A stretch of DNA of 39,101 bases from a bacterium (GCA_016786595.1 JAEUWB010000047.1:1-39101), one strand, 5' to 3'; positions 17,771 through 25,823 are shown, numbered from the stretch's first letter. Notes: generated from the letters alone by a model not told the origin. Numbers and translations: made by a program.

Positions 17771-19681
17771 ATGAAAGTGTTATTTCGACTTCTCGCGCTA
17801 ATTATTTTTTGTTGTAATCCTGCTTTTTGCTCAGCTGAAAGTCTTTCGCGTTGGCTTGCCCAAGCACCAAAAGAATGCACAGAAGAATATGACTTTGAGC
17901 TTGCGGATGGAACATTCCTTGCGCCAAATCCCAAAGAAAGAATTATTAATTCCCGTAATCTAAACTATCTAGGTGAAATTAAAGTTTCCCAAGCACTGTC
18001 AGCCCCTAAGTTAAAAATAATTTTTAATCGCATTGCAATTGATAACTATAACCATGCTTTATTGGACCTTAATTTGCTGAGTAGTGGTGCAACGTCAATC
18101 GATCAAGCGATTAAGTCTGTGCAGAATATTCAGGCTCAGGCCAATTTGGATTCTTCGGAACTTAAATATGTCTATGAGTATTCGAGTCAAATCGTCCCAG
18201 TTGTAATTCCAGAATATGGCTATCAATATTATCGCAGCTTAACCTTGAAACCAATTGTTGTGCGCGTCGAGGTGACAGAACATGACAAGCTGCGCTGCCG
18301 TAATATTTTGATTGCCGGCATCTTCGCCCCAAATCCAGACAACCAGGTAATTGCCCGCACCATTGGCATTTCAGAGAGTTCGGCACTTAAAGAGTATGCG
18401 GGTTTTGATCAGGATATAGTATTGACGAACTTACCTGCTGACGCACTCAGCTTGGCATCAACAACTGGAATAAGCCTTGATCAAGCTAAACCGCTTCCGA
18501 GTCAAGAATATCTAAGAAAATTGATGTTACAAGGCACTTGGATTTACGCGCCGCAAAATATTACTGACCAATTACAAACATCTCTCAACCCACTTCCAAT
18601 TGGTGGAGTTTTGTTTGCGGGATATCAAACTTTGCGCGTTCCTTCTGCTCAACTCTTTGGCAGGATTAGTTATAACCGCGTGATGCATCCACTCGCATTT
18701 CGTAATAGCAATTACTATTATGGTAACGACTTACAGCAAAGCCAAGAACTAAAAGACCGAGTTTGGAGCAATATTACCTACACTTATGTAGGGCTCGGTT
18801 TATATACACTATTATTCCTCATTGCTGGGCCAGTCCTTTTTTATGTTATGCCAGCTAAAAAACGATCGCTGCTTTGGTTGATCGTCCCACTAACTTGTCT
18901 AGTGTCAGCTTTGATCTTCTATTGTGCTGGCCAACAGATTCTGCCGAATAGCCCGATTCTACAGCTTGTCGAAACACGTGTCGGCTATGCTCCCTGGTCA
19001 GAATGGAACATTGGCGCTGAAATTTCAGTGCTAGCAACTCGAGATGAAACAATTGAGATTAACGCTCCTACTCAAATGACTATTATTGGACAGTCTAATA
19101 GCTATAACTCTAAACAGGGTGCTAAGCAGATTAACTGGTCTCGTAACGATCGCACTAGCCAGGGCAGAATTGAAATTGAAGGTAGCGGCTATCAGACAAA
19201 GTTCGATCTGCGTGGATTTAGCAACCAGATTAAGTTGCCGTTTACTATCGATCATCACAAGTTGTGTGCCAGTGAGCCTTTAGCCGATTTCTATGTGCTC
19301 GATCACAATCTGCGTTCACTCTCGCTGAACGCATCAATTGCCAAGAGCGAATGTGTTGAATTAAAACCAAGTAGTTTCAACAAACACCCACAGTTTTATA
19401 CAGTGCCAAATTCTGTTTACGAAAATGTTTATGGACACAGTCAAAATCAGTATTCGAATCTTAGTTCTGAGCAAAAAGAATACTACTCAGCGCTTTTGGA
19501 AAAAATTAGAGCCGAAGGAATTATCCCCAAGCATTATTTAGTAATGTTTACGTCACGAGGCGAAAATTCCCTGTCAGTCAAAATCCGCGATAGCAGTATC
19601 ACTAGCAAAATCCATTGGATCGTGGCAGTTCCCCAGGATCAATCGCTGATGACTGTTGGAGGTTTAGACCATGGCTCTTAA
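17771..19681 (+). CDS. Large exported protein with two central membrane helices
   Basis: 636 residues. A signal peptide covers residues 1-23 (CCNPAFCSAES). A long extracytoplasmic region follows, then two helices near residues 338-362 and 368-390 separated by MPAKKRS, and a second extracytoplasmic region to the end. That topology gives two outside domains tethered by a hairpin. The stop overlaps the ABC ATPase start by 11 bp, so it is the first gene of an ABC-2 type operon and is probably an accessory or substrate-binding subunit of that exporter. I recognise no domain, and no protease or carbohydrate motif is visible. Confidence 0.7.
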   Translation: MKVLFRLLALIIFCCNPAFCSAESLSRWLAQAPKECTEEYDFELADGTFLAPNPKERIINSRNLNYLGEIKVSQALSAPKLKIIFNRIAIDNYNHALLDLNLLSSGATSIDQAIKSVQNIQAQANLDSSELKYVYEYSSQIVPVVIPEYGYQYYRSLTLKPIVVRVEVTEHDKLRCRNILIAGIFAPNPDNQVIARTIGISESSALKEYAGFDQDIVLTNLPADALSLASTTGISLDQAKPLPSQEYLRKLMLQGTWIYAPQNITDQLQTSLNPLPIGGVLFAGYQTLRVPSAQLFGRISYNRVMHPLAFRNSNYYYGNDLQQSQELKDRVWSNITYTYVGLGLYTLLFLIAGPVLFYVMPAKKRSLLWLIVPLTCLVSALIFYCAGQQILPNSPILQLVETRVGYAPWSEWNIGAEISVLATRDETIEINAPTQMTIIGQSNSYNSKQGAKQINWSRNDRTSQGRIEIEGSGYQTKFDLRGFSNQIKLPFTIDHHKLCASEPLADFYVLDHNLRSLSLNASIAKSECVELKPSSFNKHPQFYTVPNSVYENVYGHSQNQYSNLSSEQKEYYSALLEKIRAEGIIPKHYLVMFTSRGENSLSVKIRDSSITSKIHWIVAVPQDQSLMTVGGLDHGS

Positions 19682-20603
19682 AGTTGAAGCCGTACATAAA
19701 ACCTATCCCAATGGAACAACTGCCCTAAATGGAATTAGCATGGCGTTTCCACCAGGGCGTGTTTTTGGTTTGATCGGACCCAACGGAGCTGGCAAATCAA
19801 CACTACTTAAGGTGATTTGTGGACTACTCAAAACCAATGCAGGTGTGATTACATTTGCAGGGAAGAATATTACCTCGGATGCACAGCGCGCTTCGCACTA
19901 TGTGCAACTCATGCCCGACCCGCTTGGAGTTTATACTGATATTTATGCGCGTGAGTATCTAGAGTTTTTTGCACGACTTTTTGGTTTGCGCGGGAAGGAA
20001 AGACAAGAAAAGCTCGATCAAGTGATTTCACTACTAGGGCTCTCGCCTTGGCTTGATATGGAAGTCGAGACATTATCTGCGGGATGGCAAAGACGGCTTG
20101 CGCTTGGTCGAGTGCTACTTTCTAACGCCTCAGTTTTACTTCTCGATGAGCCCGCTGCTGGACTTGATATTTCAGCGCGGCAAGAATTGTTAGCATTAGT
20201 GCGAAAACTTTCCTCAGCCGATCGCACGATTGTTGTCTCTTCGCATATCTTGTCCGAACTCGAAGAACTCGCTGATGACTTTGGGATTTTAGTTCAGGGA
20301 TCATGGAAGGAAGTCGCTCCAGGGAAAACTAGTTTTTCGCGTAACGAACTTGCCAGCCTCAAACATGGTGCCAGAGTAATTTTACGAGTTAAAAGTAGTG
20401 AGCTTGCAGAGAATTTATTGAAGTCAAAGAATATTGATTACGTGCTAGCGCCAGGAACGCAAGAAATGACTGTGGAAACTGCAAGTGCAGTGCTTGCCCA
20501 GCAGTTACTCGCGGAATGCACCGCAGCGGGAATAGAAGTTATCGAGTATCGACGTGAAACTGCCGACCTAGTTGACGTTGTGTCGGAGGTGCTAAAATCA
20601 TGA
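19671..20603 (+). CDS. ABC transporter ATP-binding protein
   Basis: 310 residues. Walker A is GPNGAGKST (residues 36-44), the Q-loop region is YVQLMPDPLG, the signature is LSAGW (135-139), Walker B is VLLLDEP (155-161), and the switch His is in SSH (H192). The signature departs from LSGGQ, as in many ABC-2 ATPases. The last 80 residues form the C-terminal extension typical of CcmA/NatA-like subunits. It powers the permease encoded next (ATGA overlap). The partner upstream overlaps too, so all three are probably translated together. Whether the substrate is a lipid, polymer or peptide is unknown. Confidence 0.93.
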   Translation: MALKVEAVHKTYPNGTTALNGISMAFPPGRVFGLIGPNGAGKSTLLKVICGLLKTNAGVITFAGKNITSDAQRASHYVQLMPDPLGVYTDIYAREYLEFFARLFGLRGKERQEKLDQVISLLGLSPWLDMEVETLSAGWQRRLALGRVLLSNASVLLLDEPAAGLDISARQELLALVRKLSSADRTIVVSSHILSELEELADDFGILVQGSWKEVAPGKTSFSRNELASLKHGARVILRVKSSELAENLLKSKNIDYVLAPGTQEMTVETASAVLAQQLLAECTAAGIEVIEYRRETADLVDVVSEVLKS

Positions 20604-21397
20604 ACCCTATTTTCTGGCTTGAACTTCGCACGCGCATTGCTGAAAAAAAGCTTTGGCTAATCGCACTATTATTTATTGTGATGATGTGGGTTGGGATTTT
20701 AATTCCCACGTCATTATTTGGAAACCGTAGCTATCAAGTCCCCGGGGAAACCGGATCGATTATGCAGGGCTTTATCCTGGTACTCCATGCTGGCTTAATG
20801 GCTTTACTGGGAGGAATTAGTGCGGCTTCACGTATTTCCCAAGAGCGCGAGCAGCGCACGATCGCACCACTGCTTAATTCACCAGTGTCACGCTTGAGTA
20901 TTATCTTTGGAAAGCTTTTTGGCTCGTGGATATTTTTAATTTGGATTTCTTGTCTGACATTACCTTTTTTGGCAGTCACTGCGCTTTGGGGCGGATTCTC
21001 CGCGGGGACGATGATTAAAATTTTTATTTCCAATACAGTCCTATCCTTACTGCTCTCTGCGATGGCTTTGGCTAGTTCTGCGCAAACTGGCAGGACTTTA
21101 ACTTCTTACCTTTTTCTAGGTTTAGTAGTTTTTGGCTGGTCTTGTATTTTGCCGCTTTTATACCTGACGCAGATTGCAGGTAATCGCACTAATAGTCTGG
21201 ACGAGTACGCCTTCCTTTTTCACAACCCGCTCTTCCCCATCATTTATCTGTTCTCTAAGAACGAGATGTCATGGATGCAAGAAGTGGGCGGCAAACTGCC
21301 GCTGGATCCGTTATTATACTGTTATTTGATTTGGTTTTTCATTGGTGGCTTGAGCATTTTGCTCGCACGCTTTGCAATTTCAAAGGAGAACGTATGA
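20600..21397 (+). CDS. ABC-2 type transporter permease
   Basis: 265 residues with six predicted helices. The N-terminal segment NPIFWLELRTRIAEKKLWLIALLFIVMM is typical of ABC-2/NatB-like permeases. A coupling stretch, ISQEREQRTIAPLLNSPVSRLSIIFGKL (about residues 78-105), contains the EREQRT...LLxSP motif that contacts the ATPase. The ATG overlaps the ATPase stop by 4 bp, and its own stop overlaps the amidotransferase start by 4 bp. It forms the membrane channel of an exporter together with its two upstream neighbours. Confidence 0.88.
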   Translation: MNPIFWLELRTRIAEKKLWLIALLFIVMMWVGILIPTSLFGNRSYQVPGETGSIMQGFILVLHAGLMALLGGISAASRISQEREQRTIAPLLNSPVSRLSIIFGKLFGSWIFLIWISCLTLPFLAVTALWGGFSAGTMIKIFISNTVLSLLLSAMALASSAQTGRTLTSYLFLGLVVFGWSCILPLLYLTQIAGNRTNSLDEYAFLFHNPLFPIIYLFSKNEMSWMQEVGGKLPLDPLLYCYLIWFFIGGLSILLARFAISKENV

Positions 21398-22167
21398 GGA
21401 TACACATAATACAGCACGTTGCATTTGAAGAGCCAGGTGAAATTTCTAATTGGATTAATCGTCGTGGACATGCGCTTACTTTAACGCGCGTTTTTCGTGA
21501 CGAAGAATTTCCCGAAATTGATAGCTTTGATTTATTAATTATTATGGGCGGGCCAATGAGTGTCAACGACCACGCGAGTTATCCTTGGATCGCCAACGAA
21601 AAGAAATTTATTTCTCAAGCACTTGCTGCCGGCAAATATCTTTTCGGAATTTGCTTAGGGGCGCAGTTCATTGCTAGCGCACTTGGAGCAAAGGTTTATC
21701 CCAATAAAATTGAGCAGCAAGTAGTCAAGGAAATCGGTTGGTTCCCAGTGAAGACCACTCCTGAAGCCCTTAGCTCTCAATTTTTTTGCACAATGCCGGG
21801 CGAGTTTTCGCCACTACATTGGCATGGTGAGACCTTCGATTTGCCCCAAGGAGCAATCCGACTGGCCAGCACTAGTGCCTGTGCTAATCAAGCTTTTGAA
21901 TATAATCATCAAGCTTTGGGAATTCAGTTTCATCTCGAGATGTCTCCAGAGATTGTGCGTGAAATGCTTGTTAACTGCGAAAATGATTTCGTTGGTGGGC
22001 GATATGAACAAAGTCCAACGCAAATTCTCGAAGCAAAAACAAATTATGCACTGACGCAGGAGTTGATTGAATCCGTGCTTGACCGCTTTGAAAATAAAAT
22101 TGACGGTAAGACTTCCAAGAATTTTTTTGTGACTTCTGGGGCGGCTGTGACTATGTTTTTGATGTGA
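21394..22167 (+). CDS. Class I glutamine amidotransferase-like protein
   Basis: 257 residues from the ATG at 21394, preceded by AAAGGAGAA and overlapping the permease stop as ATGA. The triad is visible: Cys87 in FGICLGAQ, and H180 with E182 in QFHLEMSPE. The oxyanion region is IIMGGPMSV. The architecture matches stand-alone GATase1 proteins (GuaA glutaminase-like), which release ammonia from glutamine or act on gamma-glutamyl compounds. No synthetase domain is fused and no partner is evident. Its tight coupling to an ABC exporter is unexplained. The last 15 residues look hydrophobic and unusual and end at a perfect hairpin. Confidence 0.85.
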   Translation: MRIHIIQHVAFEEPGEISNWINRRGHALTLTRVFRDEEFPEIDSFDLLIIMGGPMSVNDHASYPWIANEKKFISQALAAGKYLFGICLGAQFIASALGAKVYPNKIEQQVVKEIGWFPVKTTPEALSSQFFCTMPGEFSPLHWHGETFDLPQGAIRLASTSACANQAFEYNHQALGIQFHLEMSPEIVREMLVNCENDFVGGRYEQSPTQILEAKTNYALTQELIESVLDRFENKIDGKTSKNFFVTSGAAVTMFLM

Positions 22168-22200
22168 CAAAGGGAACTAACTTTTGTTAGTTCCCTTTGT
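22167..22200. terminator. Perfect 15-bp hairpin at the amidotransferase stop
   Basis: ACAAAGGGAACTAAC (22167-22181) pairs fully with GTTAGTTCCCTTTGT (22186-22200) across a TTTT loop. It begins on the last base of the stop codon and separates two convergent genes. There is no downstream T-run on the plus strand, so its efficiency as an intrinsic terminator is uncertain. Confidence 0.65.
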
Positions 22201-22257
22201 CATCCTGAGCAAAGCTTGTGCAAGCGATAGTGCACACAAGCTGCGTCGAAGGATCTC
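22199..22257. repeat. GTCATCCTGAGC...GAAGGATCTC dispersed-type element
   Basis: The element opens GTCATCCTGAGC and closes GTCGAAGGATCTC, the ends of a short repeat seen between genes of many bacteria. Inside, AGCTTGTG and CACAAGCT form an 8-bp stem. A related opening GTCATCTTGAGCG occurs at 37528. Confidence 0.55.
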
Positions 22258-23427
22258 TTAAGGAGTTATAATTTCACCCATCTCGATAACTTCAAAGTCA
22301 GAGCCATGGACATTACCAAGTGTATGTAGTTCATCATCACTCCAACGTGGGTCGGGCGCTCCCGAGACATACCAGTTTGAGCCGTTATCTGCGACAAACA
22401 TGCCATAACGTTTAAGTGCTCGAAGTATAACTTGAACTGAAGCTGGGTAAGAAGATTCGTCGAAAGAAGCTTTTAAGCGCACACGCATTCCCATTGGCGG
22501 AAGATTTGGATCGGTATTTGAACTTGCCCAATGTCGTGCTGGATGCACATAAGCTCTGCGACTGCGAGATACTGTAAATCTTAAGGCATGAGGAATTTCC
22601 CCGCGCTCAACTGCTTCTTCATATCTAACCAAGCCTGGAAAAATTGGAAGTCCTGCAGCATCAGCAGAAGTCCAACCAGCTGGACGAAGTGCATTTGATT
22701 TTAAATCAAAAATTGCACCGGAGCCTGCTTCCCAACGATTGTTATTAAAAAATACATGATAAAGTTCGTAGAGCACCCAATTATCTCGGTCAATCATCAG
22801 GACATGGCGATCTCCATTGCCATCAGGCCCACCTTCGATCGGGGGATTTAAAGGAATCGGATAGGGTCCAGCATCACTTTCATCTTCATATTCGAAAATT
22901 ACAGATGAGCGTGGTTGAGAAGAGGGAACTATCACATAAGGAATGCCGTTTGGCGCTCCATTCCATACTGTTCCAAAATCAGGATGAAGTCCCGTGTTTA
23001 GACCAATACTAGCGATTAAATTATTTGAATTAGAATCCACTGGTGAATTTGAAATATCTTGGTTCCAAGGATTACTCGCTGGAAAAACTAATTTACCATT
23101 AGTGCGAGCGTTTACTCCAAGCTCAGGGCCATTTGGGTCAGGAGGTGAAGGCGGTGCTGAGCCGGGGTTTGATTCCGAATCATCTTTCCTGCTTTTACAG
23201 CCAGGGTCAGCAGGGAAATCCTTATAGCCATCACGGTCATCATCTTTTTTATTATAGCAGCGCGGATAACGACAGATTTTTTTGTGTTTTATGCGTTTGC
23301 AGATTTTCTTAACTTTGATTTTTTTGGCTGTTAGCTCACGGGCGGTTTCAGCAAAAGCTCCCGGGCAATACGGAATAACAGCAAATACTAACAGAACACT
23401 AATTACTAACGGTAAGGCATGTCTCAT
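22258..23427 (-). CDS. Conserved secreted protein of unknown function
   Basis: 389 residues. A signal peptide (cleavage near AFA-ET) precedes a Lys/Cys-rich segment. DDDRDGYKDFPADPGC follows (about residues 62-77), a calcium-binding-like Asp repeat as in thrombospondin type 3 modules, and then a Pro-rich linker. The main domain (about 105-389) runs from FPASNPWNQDISNSPVDSNSNN through LHPDFG, YEDESDAGPYPIP, GDRHVLMIDRD, GWTSADAAGLPIFPGLVRYEE, HALRFTV, ARHWASS, PPMGMRVRLKA and YGMFVADNGSNWY to SGAPDPRW. These dense motifs look like a conserved secreted family I have seen annotated only as hypothetical. The many invariant-looking D, H and W residues would fit a glycan-binding or hydrolytic domain, but this is a guess. 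Confidence 0.75.
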   Translation of the reverse strand: MRHALPLVISVLLVFAVIPYCPGAFAETARELTAKKIKVKKICKRIKHKKICRYPRCYNKKDDDRDGYKDFPADPGCKSRKDDSESNPGSAPPSPPDPNGPELGVNARTNGKLVFPASNPWNQDISNSPVDSNSNNLIASIGLNTGLHPDFGTVWNGAPNGIPYVIVPSSQPRSSVIFEYEDESDAGPYPIPLNPPIEGGPDGNGDRHVLMIDRDNWVLYELYHVFFNNNRWEAGSGAIFDLKSNALRPAGWTSADAAGLPIFPGLVRYEEAVERGEIPHALRFTVSRSRRAYVHPARHWASSNTDPNLPPMGMRVRLKASFDESSYPASVQVILRALKRYGMFVADNGSNWYVSGAPDPRWSDDELHTLGNVHGSDFEVIEMGEIITP

Positions 23428-23525
23428 AGATTCTCGTACTACAAGTATCGACAGATCTCGTAGGAAACTGTTGGGTTTGGTGAAATACGCTGAGACTACG
23501 CTTAGTTAATTCTTAAGGCACAAGA

Positions 23526-23553
23526 TTGAGTTTTAAGTAAATTCTGATATAAT
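23526..23553 (+). promoter_or_regulatory. Sigma-70-like promoter upstream of the UPF0114 gene
   Basis: TTGAGT (23526-23531) is separated by 16 bp from a perfect TATAAT (23548-23553). It lies about 125 bp before the start codon at 23680, leaving a long 5' leader. Confidence 0.55.
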
Positions 23554-23679
23554 GCGCCTTCCGTTTAGGCCTTCAGCCTGCTCTTTCTCTTCGCTGTGTC
23601 GGGTAGAAATCTAAATAAATCTATATCTCTTGATGTCTGGCCTTCGGCTAACGCTTAAGGTTTTGACAAGAGGGCAATC

Positions 23680-24234
23680 ATGACTCGAGATAAACGCAAC
23701 TCAGCAAAACCCATCGAAAGACTGCTTTTTGGCAGTCGCTGGCTTTTGGCTCCGCTAAACTTAGCGGTAGCCTTCGGCCTACTACTTCTCGTCATTCGTT
23801 CTGGTCCACAAATCTGGAGCCTAACCATTGAAGCTGTCAGTCCTTCTAATGGTGAGAAGTTCATGAACGATCTACTGGCGCTTGCAGGTTCAGTGCTAAC
23901 AGCGGGCTTCCTCTATATCGTAATCATGAACTCGTGGGCGACCTATGTCTCCAGAGCAGACTTCACGGGCAATTCTGATGCTGCGCTATGGCGTAAAAGC
24001 ATGCCGGAAAGCGAACTTCGAGCTAAACAGTTCGGATCGCTAGCTTCGATTACAGCAGTTCGCTTACTCGATAGCACCAGCAAGTCTGCCAATGAAACCC
24101 ATATCTACCTGATGATCTTCGGGGCGTTCGTGCTGTCTGCACTTTGCTTTACTTGGATGCATCTTTCTCACACTGGACGCAAAGGTCATCATCAGGAAAA
24201 CGAAATATCCGAGGAAAAAGTGCAAGATAAGTGA
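23680..24234 (+). CDS. UPF0114 (YqhA-like) membrane protein
   Basis: 184 residues. The N-terminal IERLLFGSRWLLAPLNLAVAFGLLLLVI (residues 12-39) matches the family's ERxxxxSRWLLAP start. NDLLALAGSVLTAGFLYIVIMNSWATYVSR follows, then AKQFGSLASITAVRLLD, and a C-terminal helix (about 140-162). Three to four transmembrane segments are expected; the cytoplasmic tail is His- and Glu-rich. The role of the family is not established. The ATG at 23680 follows GAGGGCAATC. Confidence 0.85.
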   Translation: MTRDKRNSAKPIERLLFGSRWLLAPLNLAVAFGLLLLVIRSGPQIWSLTIEAVSPSNGEKFMNDLLALAGSVLTAGFLYIVIMNSWATYVSRADFTGNSDAALWRKSMPESELRAKQFGSLASITAVRLLDSTSKSANETHIYLMIFGAFVLSALCFTWMHLSHTGRKGHHQENEISEEKVQDK

Positions 24235-24322
24235 GTGAATCGAAGACAACGACTAAGTCTGGTTATTGCAAAAGCCCTAGCCAGACATCAAGACAGAATA
24301 GATTTGAACTTGTTTGAGAGAT

Positions 24323-24361
24323 CCGCCTACGCCCTTCGATGAACTCAGGGCTCCGGCGGAT
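24323..24361. repeat. CCCTTCGATGAACTCAGGGC hairpin element
   Basis: Outer arms CCGCC/GGCGG and inner arms GCCCT/AGGGC enclose TCGATGAACTC. The inner part is a variant of the widespread CCCTTCGACAAGCTCAGGG-type intergenic repeat. Confidence 0.5.
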
Positions 24362-24363
24362 TA

Positions 24364-24395
24364 TTTTTATTTTCCGCAGATGCGGAAAATAAAAA
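24364..24395. terminator. AT-flanked hairpin after the UPF0114 gene
   Basis: TTTTATTTTCCGCA-GA-TGCGGAAAATAAAA forms a 14 to 15-bp stem with a tiny loop. It ends where the duplicated 5S terminator begins, so the region is a likely transcription end for the plus strand. Confidence 0.5.
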
Positions 24396-24470
24396 ACCCC
24401 AAGTATCTTTTAGAGATACTTGGGGCACAAAAAAACTGGCAATGACCCTTTCCCATCATGTGATAGTATC
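24385..24470 (-). repeat. Duplicate of the 5S 3' end plus its terminator
   Basis: 86 bp here match 24644-24731 (88 bp) apart from a 2-bp deletion (GACCCTTT against GACCTACTTT). The copy contains the full 5S terminator hairpin and about the last 40 nt of 5S, then breaks off. It is a 5S remnant and not a functional rRNA. Confidence 0.9.
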
Positions 24471-24643
24471 TCAAAGTCCATTTAAATCTTTAATTTTGGT
24501 CAAATACTGCGTTGCGGAAGATTTCTGCGGTTGCGCACCTACAAACGTAGGCTTGCGCTCCTCGAAATTTCTGCGCCTTGTCTTTGCCTCAAAACTAAAG
24601 ATTTAATCTGGACTTTGTAGGTCGAATGGGAAAGTAGGTCCCA
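24471..24643. other. Imperfect palindrome between the two 5S-terminator copies
   Basis: AAAGTCCATTTAAATCTTTA near the left pairs almost fully with TAAAGATTTAATCTGGACTTT near the right. ATGGGAAAGTAGGTCC at the right end is a plus-strand 5S 3' piece, inverted relative to the remnant on the left. A smaller hairpin (CCTAC-AAAC-GTAGG, flanked by GCGC pairings) marks the centre. No coding frame is convincing. It reads as an insertion or fold-back rearrangement inside a duplicated 5S end. Confidence 0.6.
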
Positions 24644-24649
24644 GAAAAT

Positions 24650-24684
24650 AAAAAACCCCAAGTATCTTTTAGAGATACTTGGGG
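24650..24684 (-). terminator. Intrinsic terminator of the 5S gene
   Basis: On the minus strand, CCCCAAGTATCT pairs perfectly with AGATACTTGGGG over a short loop and is followed by a run of six T. It starts about 10 nt after the 5S end. Confidence 0.9.
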
Positions 24685-24693
24685 CACAAAAAA

Positions 24694-24804
24694 ACTGGCA
24701 ATGACCTACTTTCCCATCATGTGATAGTATCATCGGCGCTGAAGGTCTTAACTGCTGAGTTCGGAATGGGATCAGGTGTTTCCCCCTCGCTACTACCGCC
24801 AGAG
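24694..24804 (-). rRNA. rrf: 5S ribosomal RNA, stand-alone
   Basis: The minus strand reads CTCTGGCGGTAGTAGCGAGG..., then the loop-C landmark CCATTCCGAACTCAGCAGTTAA, then CAGCGCCGATGATACT, and ends GGTCATTGCCAG. Helix I forms from CTGGC (24802-24798) and GCCAG (24699-24695). Length of about 111 nt is normal. It lies about 8 kb from the 23S gene and on the opposite strand, with its own promoter and terminator. Ends are estimated. Confidence 0.95.
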
Positions 24805-24810
24805 GCATGT

Positions 24811-24839
24811 CTTATAGATAATTAATTATTTAAGATCAA
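24811..24839 (-). promoter_or_regulatory. Promoter of the stand-alone 5S gene
   Basis: On the minus strand TTGATC (24839-24834), a 17-bp spacer and TATAAG (24816-24811) form a good sigma-70-like promoter. The expected start, about 7 nt downstream, falls at the 5S 5' end, so little processing would be needed. Confidence 0.7.
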
Positions 24840-24846
24840 GAGAGAC

Positions 24847-24890
24847 TGCCGAAATTATTATAAATAGAAAATTCAGTAATAATTTCGGCA
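24847..24890 (-). terminator. Hairpin after the RRM protein gene
   Basis: TGCCGAAATTATTA (24847-24860) pairs perfectly with TAATAATTTCGGCA (24877-24890) around a 16-nt AT-rich loop. It lies between the RRM gene stop and the 5S promoter on the same strand. No clean T-run follows. Confidence 0.6.
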
Positions 24891-24908
24891 AGTTAAGAAG
24901 GGTAGGGA

Positions 24909-25289
24909 CTACCAGCGATCGCCCCCGCGGTCGTTACGGTCACGACGAGGCTTTCCGCCGCCGCCGCCAAAACCACCGCCGCCACCTGGACGACGATTTC
25001 CACCACCACCTGGACGACGATTTCCACCACCGCCACCACCGCCTTCTGTCTTAGGACGAGCTTCGTTTACAACGATTGTGCGGCCCTTAAGGTTTTGACC
25101 ATTAAGACCTTCAATCGCACGCTTTGCTTCTTCGTCTGAATCCATCTCAACAAAGCCGAAGCCTTTTGAGTGACCAGAGAATTTGTCCATAATAACATTT
25201 GCTGATTTTACTGATCCATAGGCCTCAAAAGCACCTTTAAGATCTTCAGCTGTTACTTCGTATGATAAACTACCAACGTATATATTCAC
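24909..25289 (-). CDS. Glycine-rich RRM RNA-binding protein
   Basis: 126 residues. One RRM domain covers about residues 1-78, with RNP2 IYVGSL (3-8) and RNP1 KGFGFVEM (42-49). The tail (about 82-126) is made of Gly runs broken by repeated NRRPGGGG and ends in an Arg/Asp-rich RDRNDRGGDRW. Bacterial proteins of this build are small, often abundant and often cold-induced RNA chaperones. The start is a GTG at 25289-25287 with AGAGGTAA upstream. It is transcribed alone and followed by a hairpin. The roughly 590-bp gap upstream leaves room for a regulated 5' leader. Confidence 0.92.
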   Translation of the reverse strand: MNIYVGSLSYEVTAEDLKGAFEAYGSVKSANVIMDKFSGHSKGFGFVEMDSDEEAKRAIEGLNGQNLKGRTIVVNEARPKTEGGGGGGGNRRPGGGGNRRPGGGGGFGGGGGKPRRDRNDRGGDRW

Positions 25290-25337
25290 TATTGTTACCT
25301 CTATTCATTATTAAAAATAATTGAAGTGTGCATGCGT

Positions 25338-25460
25338 ATGACAAATAACGAAGAAGCCAGGCAACGAGCCAAAACTTCTTACAAAATGAAATCCAATACC
25401 ATTAGCCCAGATGTCATCGCTCAAATTAACAAAGAACAGAGGTCAACGAACGGGAACTAG
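25338..25460 (+). CDS. Possible 40-residue protein
   Basis: ATG at 25338 and stop TAG at 25458-25460. The product is hydrophilic and highly charged (MTNNEEARQRAKTSYKMKSN...INKEQRSTNGN), with a composition like a real short protein. No ribosome site is visible before the ATG. It could equally be part of the opposite-strand leader of the RRM gene. Confidence 0.28.
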   Translation: MTNNEEARQRAKTSYKMKSNTISPDVIAQINKEQRSTNGN

Positions 25461-25666
25461 TATGCACTCCTGCAATTGCTGTGCAGTCTATCACAGCTAG
25501 CAAAGAAAAAGCAAATAATTTACGAATAAAAATCTAATCATTACAAATAGTTACAGATTTCTGCGCGAGCTTTTCAAGCTTTTCTGCGTGTTTATCAACA
25601 ATAATACAGACCTATCAACGCTTTTCAATCCGCGAAACCAAGGAAAATTCTGCCTCAAGGCCTTGC

Positions 25667-25686
25667 ATATTTATGCGCATAAATAT
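25667..25686. promoter_or_regulatory. Perfect 20-bp palindrome
   Basis: ATATTTATGCGCATAAATAT is self-complementary over all 20 positions. It looks like a dimer-binding operator, but neither neighbouring gene start is close, so the target is unknown. Confidence 0.4.
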
Positions 25687-25823
25687 AAAATTATGCATTG
25701 GCCACTGGCCAGTATTACTTGTTCTTTAAATTTTTTTATTTGGCAGAAATTTCCTGACTGTCTCAAATAGAAATTGATCTAGTTGAGTCAGCAGCAGTTT
25801 TTAGGTTTTAGTCGCAAACAAAC

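Noticed and set aside
24364-24731. CRISPR array suggested by the repeated hairpin sequence
   Set aside because: Only two copies exist, spaced about 260 bp apart, and they are the 5S terminator and its duplicate.
24539-24808. 89-codon minus-strand frame across the 5S gene
   Set aside because: It reads through 5S rRNA, its terminator and the palindromic insert.
25588-25770. 60-codon plus-strand frame in the AT-rich gap
   Set aside because: Its composition follows AT content, it runs through the palindrome, and it has no ribosome site.
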